NCBI RefSeq assembly: GCF_030403745.1
Contig: NZ_JAQMWP010000015.1
Span: forward strand, 186,001-250,000
Direction of reading: 5' to 3'
Source of the DNA: Streptomyces sp. S.PB5
Lineage (GTDB): Bacteria; Actinomycetota; Actinomycetes; Streptomycetales; Streptomycetaceae
DNA: 64,000 nucleotides
The notes under the pieces are model-generated. The model saw nothing but the letters and a program-made list of their open reading frames with translations. It was not told the DNA's origin and ran no database searches. Made by a program: the position numbers and the translations under genes. Below are positions 1-7,892 of this stretch, piece after piece. The stretch's first letter is position 1; each line of letters begins with the position of its first letter.

Positions 1-525
1 AGCGGTCGAGGAGCCGCTCCGATCCGGTGCGGCGCCACTCGGTGAAGGCACGGCCGAGGACGCGTACGTCGGACACCGCGAGGTTGAGCCCTTTGGCGCC
101 GGTCGGCGGGACGATGTGGGCGGCGTCGCCGGCCAGCAGGAGCCGTCCGTGCCGCATCGGCTCGTGGACGTAACTGCGCATCGGCGTGACCGACTTGGCG
201 GTGACCGGGCCGCGGCCGAGGGTCCAGTCGCCGTCGATGGCGAAGCGGGCGGCGAGTTCGTCCCAGATGCGGTCGTCGGGCCAGTCCGCGGGGTCGGTGC
301 CGTTGGGGACCTGCAGATACAGGCGTGACACATGCGGTGAGCGCATGCTGTGCAGGGCGAATCCGCGCTCGCCGCGGGCGTAGATCAACTCGTCGCAGGA
401 CGGGGCGACATCGGCGAGGATCCCGAGCCAGGAGTACGGGTAGTCGTGCTCGTACGTCCGGCTCACCTCGGCCGGGACGGTGTCGCGGGCGATGCCGTGG
501 AAGCCGTCGCAGCCCACCACCCAGT
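1..525 (-). pseudogene. pobA: 4-hydroxybenzoate 3-monooxygenase, 3' part (interrupted by IS)
   Basis: This is the downstream part of a flavin-dependent p-hydroxybenzoate hydroxylase, which converts 4-hydroxybenzoate to protocatechuate for the beta-ketoadipate pathway. The translated piece begins WVVGCDGFHG just after the IS and contains the second FAD-binding signature GDAAHIVPPTGAKGLN, typical of the family. It runs off the window edge in frame, so the true C-terminus is not visible. The 5' part lies at 1399-1858 on the other side of the insertion. No substitution lesion was seen; the insertion alone seems to inactivate the gene. Confidence 0.88.
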
Positions 526-1398
526 GAGGTCTTTCAGCGTTGCCGCTCCAGAGCGAGTACCGCTGCTGCGATTGACGTCATTCGATTCGGGCTGCACCGA
601 GCTCGTCGGAAGATCCGCCAGCACTTCAAGCGGGCAATGCCGCCCTCGACCGGGGCCCGTGCCTTCGACAGCGCCCGGTTGATGGTCTGTTGGGTGAGCG
701 ACAGTTCGCCTCCGGGAGGCCGTCTGGCCGGTGTGGTGACCCACGCGCCGGCGCCGATGTAGGCACGGTCGGCCAGGATCGGGATCCCTTGGCGCTCGCA
801 GATTCTGATGATCCGATGGGCACGGGCCGCGGTCAGGTCATGGCAGCGCGCCGGCAGGGCCGGTGACAGCCACAGCACCTCGCCGTTTGGATCGGTGACC
901 ACCTGCACGTTGACCCCGTGGCGGCGGTGCTTGGCCGAGTAGTCGGCGCGGCCGTCGCCGAGGCGGTCGCACTCGGCCAGGGTGCCGTCGAGCAGGACGA
1001 ACTCGGGGTCTGCCTCGCGCAGAGCGCGCAGCAGACCGGGTGCACGGGCGGCCAGGAGATTGATGACCGCGGTGGTGTAGGCGTGCGCGGTGCCGACCGA
1101 GATGCCGAAACCGGAGGCGATCTGCGCGAGGGGCTCGTGTTTGCGCAGGTACACCAGAGCGACCAGGGCACGCTGGTGCGGCGGGAGCTTGCAGCGGCGG
1201 TCACCCTCGCGGGTGACGATGAGCATGGTCACCCACTCGATGAGCGTGTGAGGCAGGTCAAGTGCGGCAGGATGAGGGACCAACAAGGCTCCTGCGCCGA
1301 TGGGTTGAGACTTCGAACACCTCCCTCAACGGCACGGGAGCCTTGTGCGTTGTGGCCACAGTGCCTGTCACTCGATCGGTGACGCCCTGAAAGACCTC
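526..1398 (-). mobile_element. IS5-family insertion sequence inside pobA
   Basis: The element is 873 bp, bounded by perfect 12-bp terminal inverted repeats GAGGTCTTTCAG (526-537 and the complement at 1387-1398). It is flanked by a 3-bp direct repeat AGT at 523-525 and 1399-1401. One transposase gene fills it, and its stop codon lies inside the left inverted repeat. Joining the flanks with one AGT copy restores an uninterrupted pobA frame (SCD-WVVGCDGF), so the boundaries are exact. Intact ends and an open transposase suggest a recent insertion. The small element, short ends and 3-bp duplication fit the IS5 supergroup. Confidence 0.93.
534..1286 (-). CDS. IS5-family DDE transposase
   Basis: This 250-residue transposase should cut and join DNA at the inverted repeats of its own element. 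The N-terminal 80 residues include a helix-turn-helix-like segment (LAQIASGFGISVGTAHAY). The DDE triad is visible as D in LLDGTLAECD, D in ILADRAYIGAG and E in KARAPVEGGIARLK, the last followed by the usual basic segment. Length is normal for single-frame IS5-group transposases and no frameshift is seen. The start at 1286 (MLVPHPAALDL) matches the usual N-terminus of relatives. Orientation is the same as pobA. Confidence 0.9.
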   Translation of the reverse strand: MLVPHPAALDLPHTLIEWVTMLIVTREGDRRCKLPPHQRALVALVYLRKHEPLAQIASGFGISVGTAHAYTTAVINLLAARAPGLLRALREADPEFVLLDGTLAECDRLGDGRADYSAKHRRHGVNVQVVTDPNGEVLWLSPALPARCHDLTAARAHRIIRICERQGIPILADRAYIGAGAWVTTPARRPPGGELSLTQQTINRALSKARAPVEGGIARLKCWRIFRRARCSPNRMTSIAAAVLALERQR

Positions 1399-1858
1399 AG
1401 TCGCAGCTCAGGGTCTGCTCGCGGCCCTCGTGCAGGAACCGGACGACGGGGCTCTCGGTCTCCGGCTTCTCGATGGCAAGCGCCTCCGCTTCGAACAACA
1501 GCGGTGGTCCGTCGGTGAGTTGGAGTGCGACGAGGTCCTTCACGATCTCGGTCTGGGCGTAGATGGTGACCGTGCGGCCGCCGGTGAGGACCGGGAAGTC
1601 GATGTGGTGGCGTTCCCGGTCGAAGCGCAGCTCGATGCCCTGGTGGACCAGGCCCTCCGCCTCCAGGCGTCCGGCGGCGCCGCACTCGCGCAGGGCGTCG
1701 ACCGTGCCCTGCTCCAGCATGCCGGCGCGCTGGCGCTGTTCGACGTACTCGCGGGTCCTGGCCTCCAGGACCACGCAGTCGATGCCCGCTCGGTGCAGCA
1801 GCCGGGCGAGGAGCAGTCCGGCGGGGCCGCCGCCGATGATGCCGACCGTGGTGCGCAT
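1399..1858 (-). pseudogene. pobA: 4-hydroxybenzoate 3-monooxygenase, 5' part
   Basis: This is the N-terminal 153 residues of p-hydroxybenzoate hydroxylase. The Rossmann FAD motif GIIGGGPAGLLLARLLHRAG sits at residues 6-25, followed by the family segment EARTREYVEQRQRAGMLEQG. The frame stops inside the IS inverted repeat straight after SCD. The ATG at 1858 is preceded by GGGAGG at good spacing. Together with 1-525 this makes one gene of about the usual length (near 394 residues). Unless the IS excises precisely, the cell should not use this copy to make protocatechuate from 4-hydroxybenzoate. Confidence 0.9.
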
Positions 1859-1945
1859 GGCGTCCCTCCCGTGGCGGCGTCACTCAGGTGTGCCGCGCGA
1901 TGTCCAGGCCGGCCATCCCCACCGACCTGCTTCTCCGCTGGGGGT

Positions 1946-1963
1946 CCGGGGGTCGCCCCCCGG
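1946..1963 (-). terminator. Short GC hairpin after lacI
   Basis: CCGGGGG (1946-1952) can pair with CCCCCGG (1957-1963) across a four-base loop. It lies just downstream of the LacI-type gene that ends at 1983. The stem is short and has no T tract, so it is a weak candidate. Confidence 0.4.
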
Positions 1964-1982
1964 GAATGTGCAGCACAGGCTC

Positions 1983-3017
1983 TCAGCTGGATGCGCGGTG
2001 CACCACCGTCGCCGCGAGCACGTTGTGCGTCTCGGGGGTCGCGTTGGGGTTGTGCACCACCCGGTCGACCAGTTCGGCAAGGTCGCGGCCCGAGGGGAGT
2101 TCGAGGCGGACCGTGCTCAGTCTGGGCCGCAGGAGCCGGCCGAGCATCAGGTCGTCGGCGCCGATCACCGCGGTCTCGCCGGGCACGTCGACGCCCGCGT
2201 CCTGCAGGGCGCGCATCAGCAGCATCGCGTACTCGTCGTTGTAGGCGAACACCGCGTCGAGGCCGAGCTCGCGCCAGCGGGCGGCGAGGCGGGCGCCGGC
2301 CTCCTCGGTGTAGGCGAGGGGCAGGCGGGTGACGGTGGCGTCGGTGTCGGCCAGGGCGCCTCGGACACCTGCCAGCCGGGGCAGGGAGAAGGCCTCCAGG
2401 CCCGCCTCCTCGGGGACGACGACGCCGATGCGGCGCCGACCGCGCTCGTAGAGGTGGCGGCCCGCGCAGTGGCCGACCGCCTCATGATCCATGAGCAGGG
2501 CGTGGGCGCCCTCGACGGACTCGGGGCCGAGGGTGACGACGGCGCGGGCGCCGGAGCGCTTGAGGACGGCGACGCCCTGCGGGCCGAGTCCGGCGCCGGG
2601 GACCAGGACGGCGACGGGACGCAGTTCGGCCCAGGCGCGGGCGGCCTCGTCGCCCTGGAGTCCGACGCTGCCGTGCTGGACGACGGTGTAGTCGAGGCGG
2701 CTGAGGGCCCACTGGAGTTCGTTGATGAACTGGCCGTAGAGCTGGCCGACGGGGACGGTGGGGGCGGGCATCAGGACCAGGCGGCTGTGTCCGGCGCGCA
2801 GGCTGCGGGCGGCCGCGTGCGGCACGTACCCGAGCTCTTTGGCGGCTTCGTGGACACGGCGGCGGGTGGGTTCGCTGATCCGGACGGCGCTGGTGTTGTT
2901 GAGGACGTAGGAGACGGTTGCGCGCGAGACGCCGGCCAGGCGGGCCACATCGGCGCTCGTGGGCACGGAGCGCGGTGCGGGCGACACGGGGGCGGGCGTT
3001 TTCGGTATCTGCACCAT
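1983..3017 (-). CDS. LacI-family transcriptional regulator
   Basis: A 344-residue LacI/GalR repressor. The N-terminal helix-turn-helix reads SADVARLAGVSRATVSYVLN, followed by the hinge helix region (YVPHAAARSLRAG) and a periplasmic-binding-protein-like sensor domain that ends near LLRPRLSTVRLELPSGRDL. The start at 3017 (MVQIPKT) has AAGGA about 11 bases upstream; an ATG at 3029 is also possible but has almost no room for a ribosome site. The gene follows a TetR gene on the same strand. Its target is not evident; a sugar or aromatic effector cannot be inferred. Confidence 0.88.
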   Translation of the reverse strand: MVQIPKTPAPVSPAPRSVPTSADVARLAGVSRATVSYVLNNTSAVRISEPTRRRVHEAAKELGYVPHAAARSLRAGHSRLVLMPAPTVPVGQLYGQFINELQWALSRLDYTVVQHGSVGLQGDEAARAWAELRPVAVLVPGAGLGPQGVAVLKRSGARAVVTLGPESVEGAHALLMDHEAVGHCAGRHLYERGRRRIGVVVPEEAGLEAFSLPRLAGVRGALADTDATVTRLPLAYTEEAGARLAARWRELGLDAVFAYNDEYAMLLMRALQDAGVDVPGETAVIGADDLMLGRLLRPRLSTVRLELPSGRDLAELVDRVVHNPNATPETHNVLAATVVHRASS

Positions 3018-3067
3018 GACGTGACGCATCCTTGCAGAACCTGTGCAGACGGCTCCCGGCGGGGCGC

Positions 3068-3730
3068 TCAGGCGGGCTGCGCGGTACGGGTCACCCGGGC
3101 GACGAGGTCGCTCCAGCCGGCCTCCAGGCGCTCCATGGGCATCCCGCACTCCCTGGTCAGGTAGTGGATCTGGGCCGGGTCGAGGTAGGCCAGCAGCGTC
3201 CGGGCCAGCAGCTCGCAGTCGCCGTCCGGCACGATCTGCCGCAGCAGCATCGTGACGTGCATGGCGAGGGCCCGGTTCGACGGGTGGGAGAAGCGGCGGG
3301 TGGGCTCCGGCTCGGCGGCCAGCTGGAGGTCCAGCTGCTCCACCGAGCGGTACAGCATGGCCACTCCGAAGGCGCGCAGCCGCTCCAGGGGCGGTGCGCC
3401 GGGACCCAGGGGCGGCGGGCCGCTCATGAAGTCCGCCTGGAGCTGCCGCGCCGAGTGGTCCAGCAGTGCCATGAGCAGTCCAGTGCGGTCGCCGAAGCGG
3501 CGGAAGACGGTGCCCTTGCCGACCTGGGCGGCGGCGGCCACGGCCTCCATGGTGACGCCGGCCGCGCCGTGCTCGGCGATCAGTCGGGCGGCGGCCTCCA
3601 GCAGCCGCGCCCGGTTCCGCGCGGCGTCGGCGCGCAGGCACGGCTCCTCCTCACGGATGCCCAGCTGGAACAACCCGGCCTCGTCCAGCGGTTCGTGGGG
3701 CCGCGGGAAGGGCGGCAGATCAGCGGACAT
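3068..3730 (-). CDS. TetR-family regulator, divergent from FMN reductase
   Basis: A 220-residue TetR repressor. The helix-turn-helix region is AARLIAEHGAAGVTMEAVAAAAQVGKGTVFRRFGD around residues 46-80, in the canonical N-terminal position. The C-terminal ligand domain continues to PERLEAGWSDLVARV-type sequence with no break. The start at 3730 (MSADLPPF) was chosen because upstream codons run into the operator region. The gene is divergent from the FMN reductase at 3847, and two near-identical palindromes lie between them. TetR repressors of this layout usually repress themselves and the neighbour; that is the likely role here. Confidence 0.88.
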   Translation of the reverse strand: MSADLPPFPRPHEPLDEAGLFQLGIREEEPCLRADAARNRARLLEAAARLIAEHGAAGVTMEAVAAAAQVGKGTVFRRFGDRTGLLMALLDHSARQLQADFMSGPPPLGPGAPPLERLRAFGVAMLYRSVEQLDLQLAAEPEPTRRFSHPSNRALAMHVTMLLRQIVPDGDCELLARTLLAYLDPAQIHYLTRECGMPMERLEAGWSDLVARVTRTAQPA

Positions 3731-3760
3731 GAAGACAGCGTAAAGCATCGGGAATGAACT

Positions 3761-3807
3761 GGACCGCGGTCCGGTTACGGTGATACACAATAAACGGACC
3801 TCGGTCC
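3761..3807. promoter_or_regulatory. Twin TetR operators between divergent genes
   Basis: Two copies of the 12-bp element GGACCNCGGTCC sit 35 bp apart, at 3761-3772 (perfect palindrome) and 3796-3807 (one central change). They occupy the short gap between the TetR start (3730) and the FMN reductase start (3847), where both promoters must lie. This spacing and symmetry is what a TetR dimer pair would bind. Confidence 0.75.
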
Positions 3808-3846
3808 GGATTGTGTCGGCAGTGTTTCAGCATCCCTGGAGTTAGC

Positions 3847-4410
3847 ATGTCTGTTCGTATCCTCGCGCTCGTCGGCAGCCTTCGCGCCGGTTCGCACAAC
3901 CGCCAGCTCGCCGAGGCGGCCGTCAAGTTCGCGCCCGAGGGTGCGGACGTCGAGCTCTTCGAGGGCCTGGCCGAGATCCCGTTCTACAACGAGGACATCG
4001 ACGTCGAGGGCGACGTCCCGGCCCCGGCCGCCAAGCTCCGCGAGGCCGCTCAGGCCGCCGACGGCTTCCTGTTCTTCGTCCCCGAGTACAACGGCACCAT
4101 CCCGGCCGTGCTGAAGAACGCCATCGACTGGCTGTCGCGCCCGTACGGCGCCGGCGCCTTCGGCGGCAAGCCGGCCGCCGTGGTCGGCACCGCGTTCGGC
4201 CAGTTCGGCGGCGTGTGGGCCCAGGACGAGACCCGCAAGGCCCTCGGCATCGCCGGCGCCAAGGTCCTCGAGGACGTCAAGCTCTCCATCCCCGGCTCCG
4301 TCGTCCGCTTCGCCGAGACCCACCCGGCCGACGACGCCGAGGTCGCCGGTCAGCTGGCCGAGGTCGTCACGCTGCTGCACGGCCACGCCGGTGAGGTCAC
4401 CGCCGCCTGA
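3847..4410 (+). CDS. NAD(P)H-dependent FMN reductase / azoreductase-like
   Basis: A 187-residue flavodoxin-fold oxidoreductase of the NADPH-dependent FMN reductase family, which uses NAD(P)H to reduce FMN, quinones or azo compounds in the cytosol. Visible signatures are the phosphate loop GSLRAGSHNRQLA near the N-terminus and the family block FVPEYNGTIPAVLKNAIDW, which contacts flavin. Length is usual. The ATG at 3847 gives the expected N-terminal strand MSVRILALVGS. It is divergent from a TetR gene with two operators between, so expression probably responds to an electrophile or quinone-like ligand. A hairpin terminator follows. Confidence 0.9.
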   Translation: MSVRILALVGSLRAGSHNRQLAEAAVKFAPEGADVELFEGLAEIPFYNEDIDVEGDVPAPAAKLREAAQAADGFLFFVPEYNGTIPAVLKNAIDWLSRPYGAGAFGGKPAAVVGTAFGQFGGVWAQDETRKALGIAGAKVLEDVKLSIPGSVVRFAETHPADDAEVAGQLAEVVTLLHGHAGEVTAA

Positions 4411-4444
4411 TCACCGCCTCGCGCGCCATCATCACCTCGCGGTG

Positions 4445-4475
4445 AAGGGCCGGAGCTCTGGAAGCTCCGGCCCTT
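4445..4475 (+). terminator. Rho-independent type terminator after FMN reductase
   Basis: A perfect 13-bp stem AAGGGCCGGAGCT / AGCTCCGGCCCTT with a five-base loop (4458-4462), followed by TTTC. It lies 35 bp past the FMN reductase stop and between two convergent genes, so it may serve both strands. Confidence 0.85.
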
Positions 4476-4534
4476 TCGCATGACCGTACGACGCGCGGCC
4501 CCCGCCGACCGGGCCCGCCGCCTCGCCCCACCGC

Positions 4535-5440
4535 TCAGGCCACGGCGTCCGGCGCCAGCTCTCTCAGCTGTGTCAACGCCGCCTCGACCGCGGGGCGTTC
4601 ATGTCCGCCCCGCCGGGTGCAGGTGAGGAACTTGCGGTGCGGGTTTCCGGTGCAGCGGACCCGGGTGATCGGCAGGTGGGGGGTCAGCTGGGCCAGGCGC
4701 GGGATCAGGGCGACGCCGAGGCGGTGGGCGACGAGATGGGCCGTGACGTTCCAGTCGACGGCCTGGTGGACCACCGCGGGGCTGAACCCGGCCTCCCCGC
4801 ACGCGGACATGACATGGGTGCGGCAGGGGCTCTGCGGCACCGGGGCGATCCAGTCCTCGTGCGCCGCGTCCGACAGGTCCACGCGCGCCCGCCCCGCCAG
4901 CGGATGGTCGGCGGGTACGACGAGGTCGAACGGGTCGTCCAGGAGCGGCTGCTGGTCGAAGCGGGCGTCGCTGAGCGGCGGGTTGGAGGGGGTGGCCTCG
5001 ACGATCGCGAGGTCGACCTCGCCCTCGAAGAGCAGGTCGAAGCTCTCCGGGACATCCGCCTCCTGGATGTGCACGGCGAGCCGTGGATACCGCTCCCGCA
5101 ACCGGACCGCCATCGGCGCCAGCAGCACCGTGATCGCCACCGGGTAGCCGCTCACCCGCAACGGCCCGCCGGGCGCGCCCTGTTCGGCGCGCAGGTCGAG
5201 TTCGGCCTGTTCCCAGCGGGCCTGGATGGCGTCGGCGTGGGCGAGCAGGCTCTCGGCGGCCGGGGTCAGGCGGATGCCCCGGCCCTGGGGTTCGAGGAGG
5301 TCGACGCCGAGGTCGCGGGCGAGCTGGCGGATCTGCTGGGAGGCGGCGGACGGGGTGAAGTGCAGGGCGCGGGCGGCCGCGGTGACCGTGCCGTAGTGGG
5401 CGACCGCTCGCAGGACGTGTAGCCGGCGCAGGTCAATCAT
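4535..5440 (-). CDS. LysR-family transcriptional regulator
   Basis: A 301-residue LysR regulator. The winged helix-turn-helix is at residues 4-62 (LRRLHVLRAVAHYGTVTAAARALHFT then SAASQQIRQLARDLG). The substrate-binding domain of periplasmic type II fold follows from about residue 90 (GPLRVSGYPVAITVLL). The C-terminus is unusually rich in Arg and Cys (RVRCTGNPHRKFLTCTRRGG), which could matter for sensing. The ATG at 5440 gives the normal LysR N-terminus; a GTG nine bases upstream is possible. It faces away from the zinc-ribbon gene at 5556. No co-directional target is evident. Confidence 0.88.
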   Translation of the reverse strand: MIDLRRLHVLRAVAHYGTVTAAARALHFTPSAASQQIRQLARDLGVDLLEPQGRGIRLTPAAESLLAHADAIQARWEQAELDLRAEQGAPGGPLRVSGYPVAITVLLAPMAVRLRERYPRLAVHIQEADVPESFDLLFEGEVDLAIVEATPSNPPLSDARFDQQPLLDDPFDLVVPADHPLAGRARVDLSDAAHEDWIAPVPQSPCRTHVMSACGEAGFSPAVVHQAVDWNVTAHLVAHRLGVALIPRLAQLTPHLPITRVRCTGNPHRKFLTCTRRGGHERPAVEAALTQLRELAPDAVA

Positions 5441-5555
5441 GAAGCCCACGCTTCAAGGTGTCGTCCGGAAAGTCAACCTGGACGTGCACGGACGCCTCGC
5501 TGCACTCTGGCTGTGTCGCGACGGCCAGCCAGCCCACGATGCCCGAGGAGTTCCC

Positions 5556-5774
5556 ATGACCAGCACGACCGGCACCCGCTGCCCGCACTGCGGATGGCCC
5601 GACGGTGCCGAGCCCTTCCAGGTGGTGTCCCGGCACTCCACGGCGGCGGGCGGGACGGTGTGGACGCGGTGCGGCTGCGGTTCGCTGCAGGTCCGCGTGA
5701 TCGACGACCGCGGGATGCGGATCGTCTCGCGCAGCCGCCCCGCCGCTCCTCAGTCCAGCCCCGCCAGCCGCTGA
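5556..5774 (+). CDS. Small zinc-ribbon-like protein
   Basis: A 72-residue protein with CPHC near the N-terminus and CGCG in the middle. This makes a Cys4 zinc-ribbon-like core (RCPHCGWPDGAEPFQVVSRH, then TRCGCGSLQVRV). GAGGAG lies five bases before the ATG. Function is unknown; actinobacterial proteins of this type are annotated as hypothetical. It is divergent from the LysR gene at 5440. Its 3' end overlaps the convergent LLM oxidoreductase gene by 25 bp. Confidence that it is a real gene rests on the ribosome site, the paired cysteines and codon bias. Confidence 0.7.
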   Translation: MTSTTGTRCPHCGWPDGAEPFQVVSRHSTAAGGTVWTRCGCGSLQVRVIDDRGMRIVSRSRPAAPQSSPASR

Positions 5775-6631
5775 ACCGCCGGTGCCGCGAACCGCTCGAT
5801 GAACGCCGCCGGCTCCCCCGTGCGCGGGGACAGGATCACGGTGTCGATGCCGAGCTTGGTGTAGCCCGTGATGTCCTCGGTGAAGGCGTCGAGGTCGCCG
5901 GTGGCGAGCGGTTCGCCGGAGTAGGCGACGGTCTTGCGGATCGTGTCGTAGTCGCGGCCCTCGGTCTCGCAGTGGCCGCGCAGGACGTCGAGCTTGTGCG
6001 CGACCTCCTCCGGCGTGGTGGTGAAGAGGTTGCAGGCGTCGCCGTAGCGGGCGACCAGCCGGAGCGTCTTCTTCTCGCCTCCGCCGCCGATCATGATCTC
6101 GGGGCGCGGCTCGCTGACCGGGGCCGGGACGTTCAGCGTCTCGGCGAGCCGGTAGTGCTTGCCCTCGAACGGGCCGTTGGCCTCGGGGTCCCACATCTGG
6201 AGGCAGATCCGCAGGGTCTCCTCCAGCCGCTCGAAGCGCTCCGCGACCGGCGGGAAGGGCACTCCGAGGCCCTCGTGCTCCCGGCCGTACCAGGCCGCGC
6301 CGATCCCGAGGGTGGCGCGGCCGCCGGAGAGGACGTCCAGGGTGGTGGCGATCTTGGCGAGCAGTCCGGGGTGACGGTAGGAGACCCCGGTCACCAGGGC
6401 GCCGAGCCGGACGGTCGAGGTGCGGCCCGCGAGATAGCCGAGGGTCGTGTAGGCCTCCAGCATGGGGTCCTCGGCCCGGTCGTTGAACTCCATCTGGAAG
6501 TAGTGGTCCATGACCGACAGCCAGCTCAGCCCCGCGGCCTCGGCGGCGGCGCCGGCGGCGGCGAGTTCGGCGCCGAGCGCGGGCCCTCCCCCGGGGTGGT
6601 CGAATCGGTTGATGTGCACGCCCACCTTCAT
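5750..6631 (-). CDS. LLM-class F420-dependent oxidoreductase
   Basis: A 293-residue luciferase-like monooxygenase-fold enzyme of the F420-dependent subgroup. Supporting segments are MKVGVHINRFDHPGGG at the start, LVTGVSYRHPGLLAKIATTLDVLS and LGIGAAWYGREHEGLG (the usual F420/flavin pocket strands), and PEIMIGGGGEKKTLRLVARYGD. Such enzymes move hydride between reduced deazaflavin and a substrate that cannot be read from sequence. Length is normal. The gene is monocistronic as far as seen and converges on the small zinc-ribbon gene. Confidence 0.87.
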   Translation of the reverse strand: MKVGVHINRFDHPGGGPALGAELAAAGAAAEAAGLSWLSVMDHYFQMEFNDRAEDPMLEAYTTLGYLAGRTSTVRLGALVTGVSYRHPGLLAKIATTLDVLSGGRATLGIGAAWYGREHEGLGVPFPPVAERFERLEETLRICLQMWDPEANGPFEGKHYRLAETLNVPAPVSEPRPEIMIGGGGEKKTLRLVARYGDACNLFTTTPEEVAHKLDVLRGHCETEGRDYDTIRKTVAYSGEPLATGDLDAFTEDITGYTKLGIDTVILSPRTGEPAAFIERFAAPAVQRLAGLD

Positions 6632-6704
6632 GGCGGTCTCCGTTCCTCCGGGCCATCGCCGATGCGGCCGACGCTAGGTCCTGGAGTGCTCTCGAAGTCA
6701 AGGG

Positions 6705-7667
6705 CTACGGCTGGGGGGCGCTCTCCGCCTGCTTCTTGGATGCCCTCAGGCTCGTGAAGGTCGTCACCGCGAGGACGAGCACGATGAAGCCGAGCGAGAA
6801 GGGGATGCCGATCTCGGGCACGTGGACGCCGGACTCGTGCAGCGCGTGCAGCACCAGCTTGACGCCGATGAAGCCGAGGATGACCGACAGACCGTAGCTG
6901 AGGTGGACCAGGCGCTTGAGCAGGCCCCCGATGAGGAAGTACAGCTGGCGCAGCCCCATCAGCGCGAACGCGTTCGCCGTGAAGACGATGTACGGGTCCT
7001 CGGTGAGGCCGTAGATGGCGGGGATGGAGTCGAGCGCGAAGAGCACGTCGGTGGAGCCGATCGCGAGCATGACGACCAGCATCGGCGTCATGACCCGCTT
7101 GCCGTTCTCCTCGATCCACAGCTTGGTGCCGTGGTAGCGGTCGGCCACGCCGAAGCGCTCCTCGACGACCTTCAGCAGCTTGTTCTCCTGGTACTCCTCC
7201 TCGTGCTCCTCCTTGCGGGCGTCCTGGACGAGCTTCCAGGCGGTCCAGATCAGGAAGGCGCCGAAGAGGTAGAAGACCCAGGAGAACGTGGAGATGATCG
7301 CCGCGCCGGCCGCGATGAACCCGGCGCGCAGCACCAGCGCCATCAGGACGCCGACCATGAGGACGCGCTGCTGGTACTGCGAGGGCACCGCGAACTTGGC
7401 CATGATCAGGACGAAGACGAAGAGGTTGTCGACGCTCAGCGACTTCTCGGTGATGAACCCGGCGAAGAACTCCCCGGCGGGCCCGCCGCCGCCGAAGACG
7501 AGCAGGCCGACTCCGAAGAGACACGCCAGCGCGACCCAGACGGCCGTCCAGATGCCGGCTTCCTTGACCGACACGTCGTGGGGCTTGCGGCCGATGAAGA
7601 AGTCGACGGCGACGAGCGCGCACAGGGCGGCTACCGTCAGCAGCCAGACGGAGAGGGAGACGTTCAC
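6705..7667 (-). CDS. TerC-family integral membrane protein
   Basis: A 320-residue polytopic membrane protein of the TerC/Alx family, linked to tellurite resistance and manganese export or metalation at the membrane. About eight hydrophobic helices are visible, and the conserved acidic motifs include the ITEKSLSVDNLFVFVLI segment with its DN and the later GSTDVLFALDSIPAIYG block. The start is a GTG at 7667 with CAGGAG upstream. The cytosolic loop rich in Glu and Lys (DARKEEHEEEYQENK) is usual. TerC genes are often controlled by manganese riboswitches; I could not recognise one in the 225-bp upstream gap. Confidence 0.92.
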   Translation of the reverse strand: MNVSLSVWLLTVAALCALVAVDFFIGRKPHDVSVKEAGIWTAVWVALACLFGVGLLVFGGGGPAGEFFAGFITEKSLSVDNLFVFVLIMAKFAVPSQYQQRVLMVGVLMALVLRAGFIAAGAAIISTFSWVFYLFGAFLIWTAWKLVQDARKEEHEEEYQENKLLKVVEERFGVADRYHGTKLWIEENGKRVMTPMLVVMLAIGSTDVLFALDSIPAIYGLTEDPYIVFTANAFALMGLRQLYFLIGGLLKRLVHLSYGLSVILGFIGVKLVLHALHESGVHVPEIGIPFSLGFIVLVLAVTTFTSLRASKKQAESAPQP

Positions 7668-7777
7668 TTGTCGCTCCTGGTGCGGGTGGGGCTTTCACAG
7701 GGTGGTCCCGGCTTCTGTTCCCTGCCACCCGGGGAAGGTGAACAAAAGGTCATGACATGGGAAGTCCCCAGGTCACG

Positions 7778-7838
7778 CGGGTGCCACCCGCCGGACGGCG
7801 GGCAGGTTCCGCCGGACGGCGGCGCCCCGTACGGCGGG
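7778..7838. repeat. Imperfect short repeats in the terC/esterase gap
   Basis: The divergent 225-bp gap (7668-7892) contains three imperfect copies of a CCG-acggcggg unit (ccggacggcggg, ccggacggcgg, cgtacggcgggc) within about 60 bp. Apart from this I see no recognisable riboswitch or operator there, although both flanking genes must have their promoters in the gap. Confidence 0.4.
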
Positions 7839-7892
7839 CGGGGCGCGGATCATGTCCGCACGAGCCGCCGCGCTCTCGCGTGAGGAGACGAC

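Noticed and set aside
7668..7892. A manganese (yybP-ykoY) riboswitch before terC
   Set aside because: Considered because terC is a usual target, but the conserved loop sequences could not be found.
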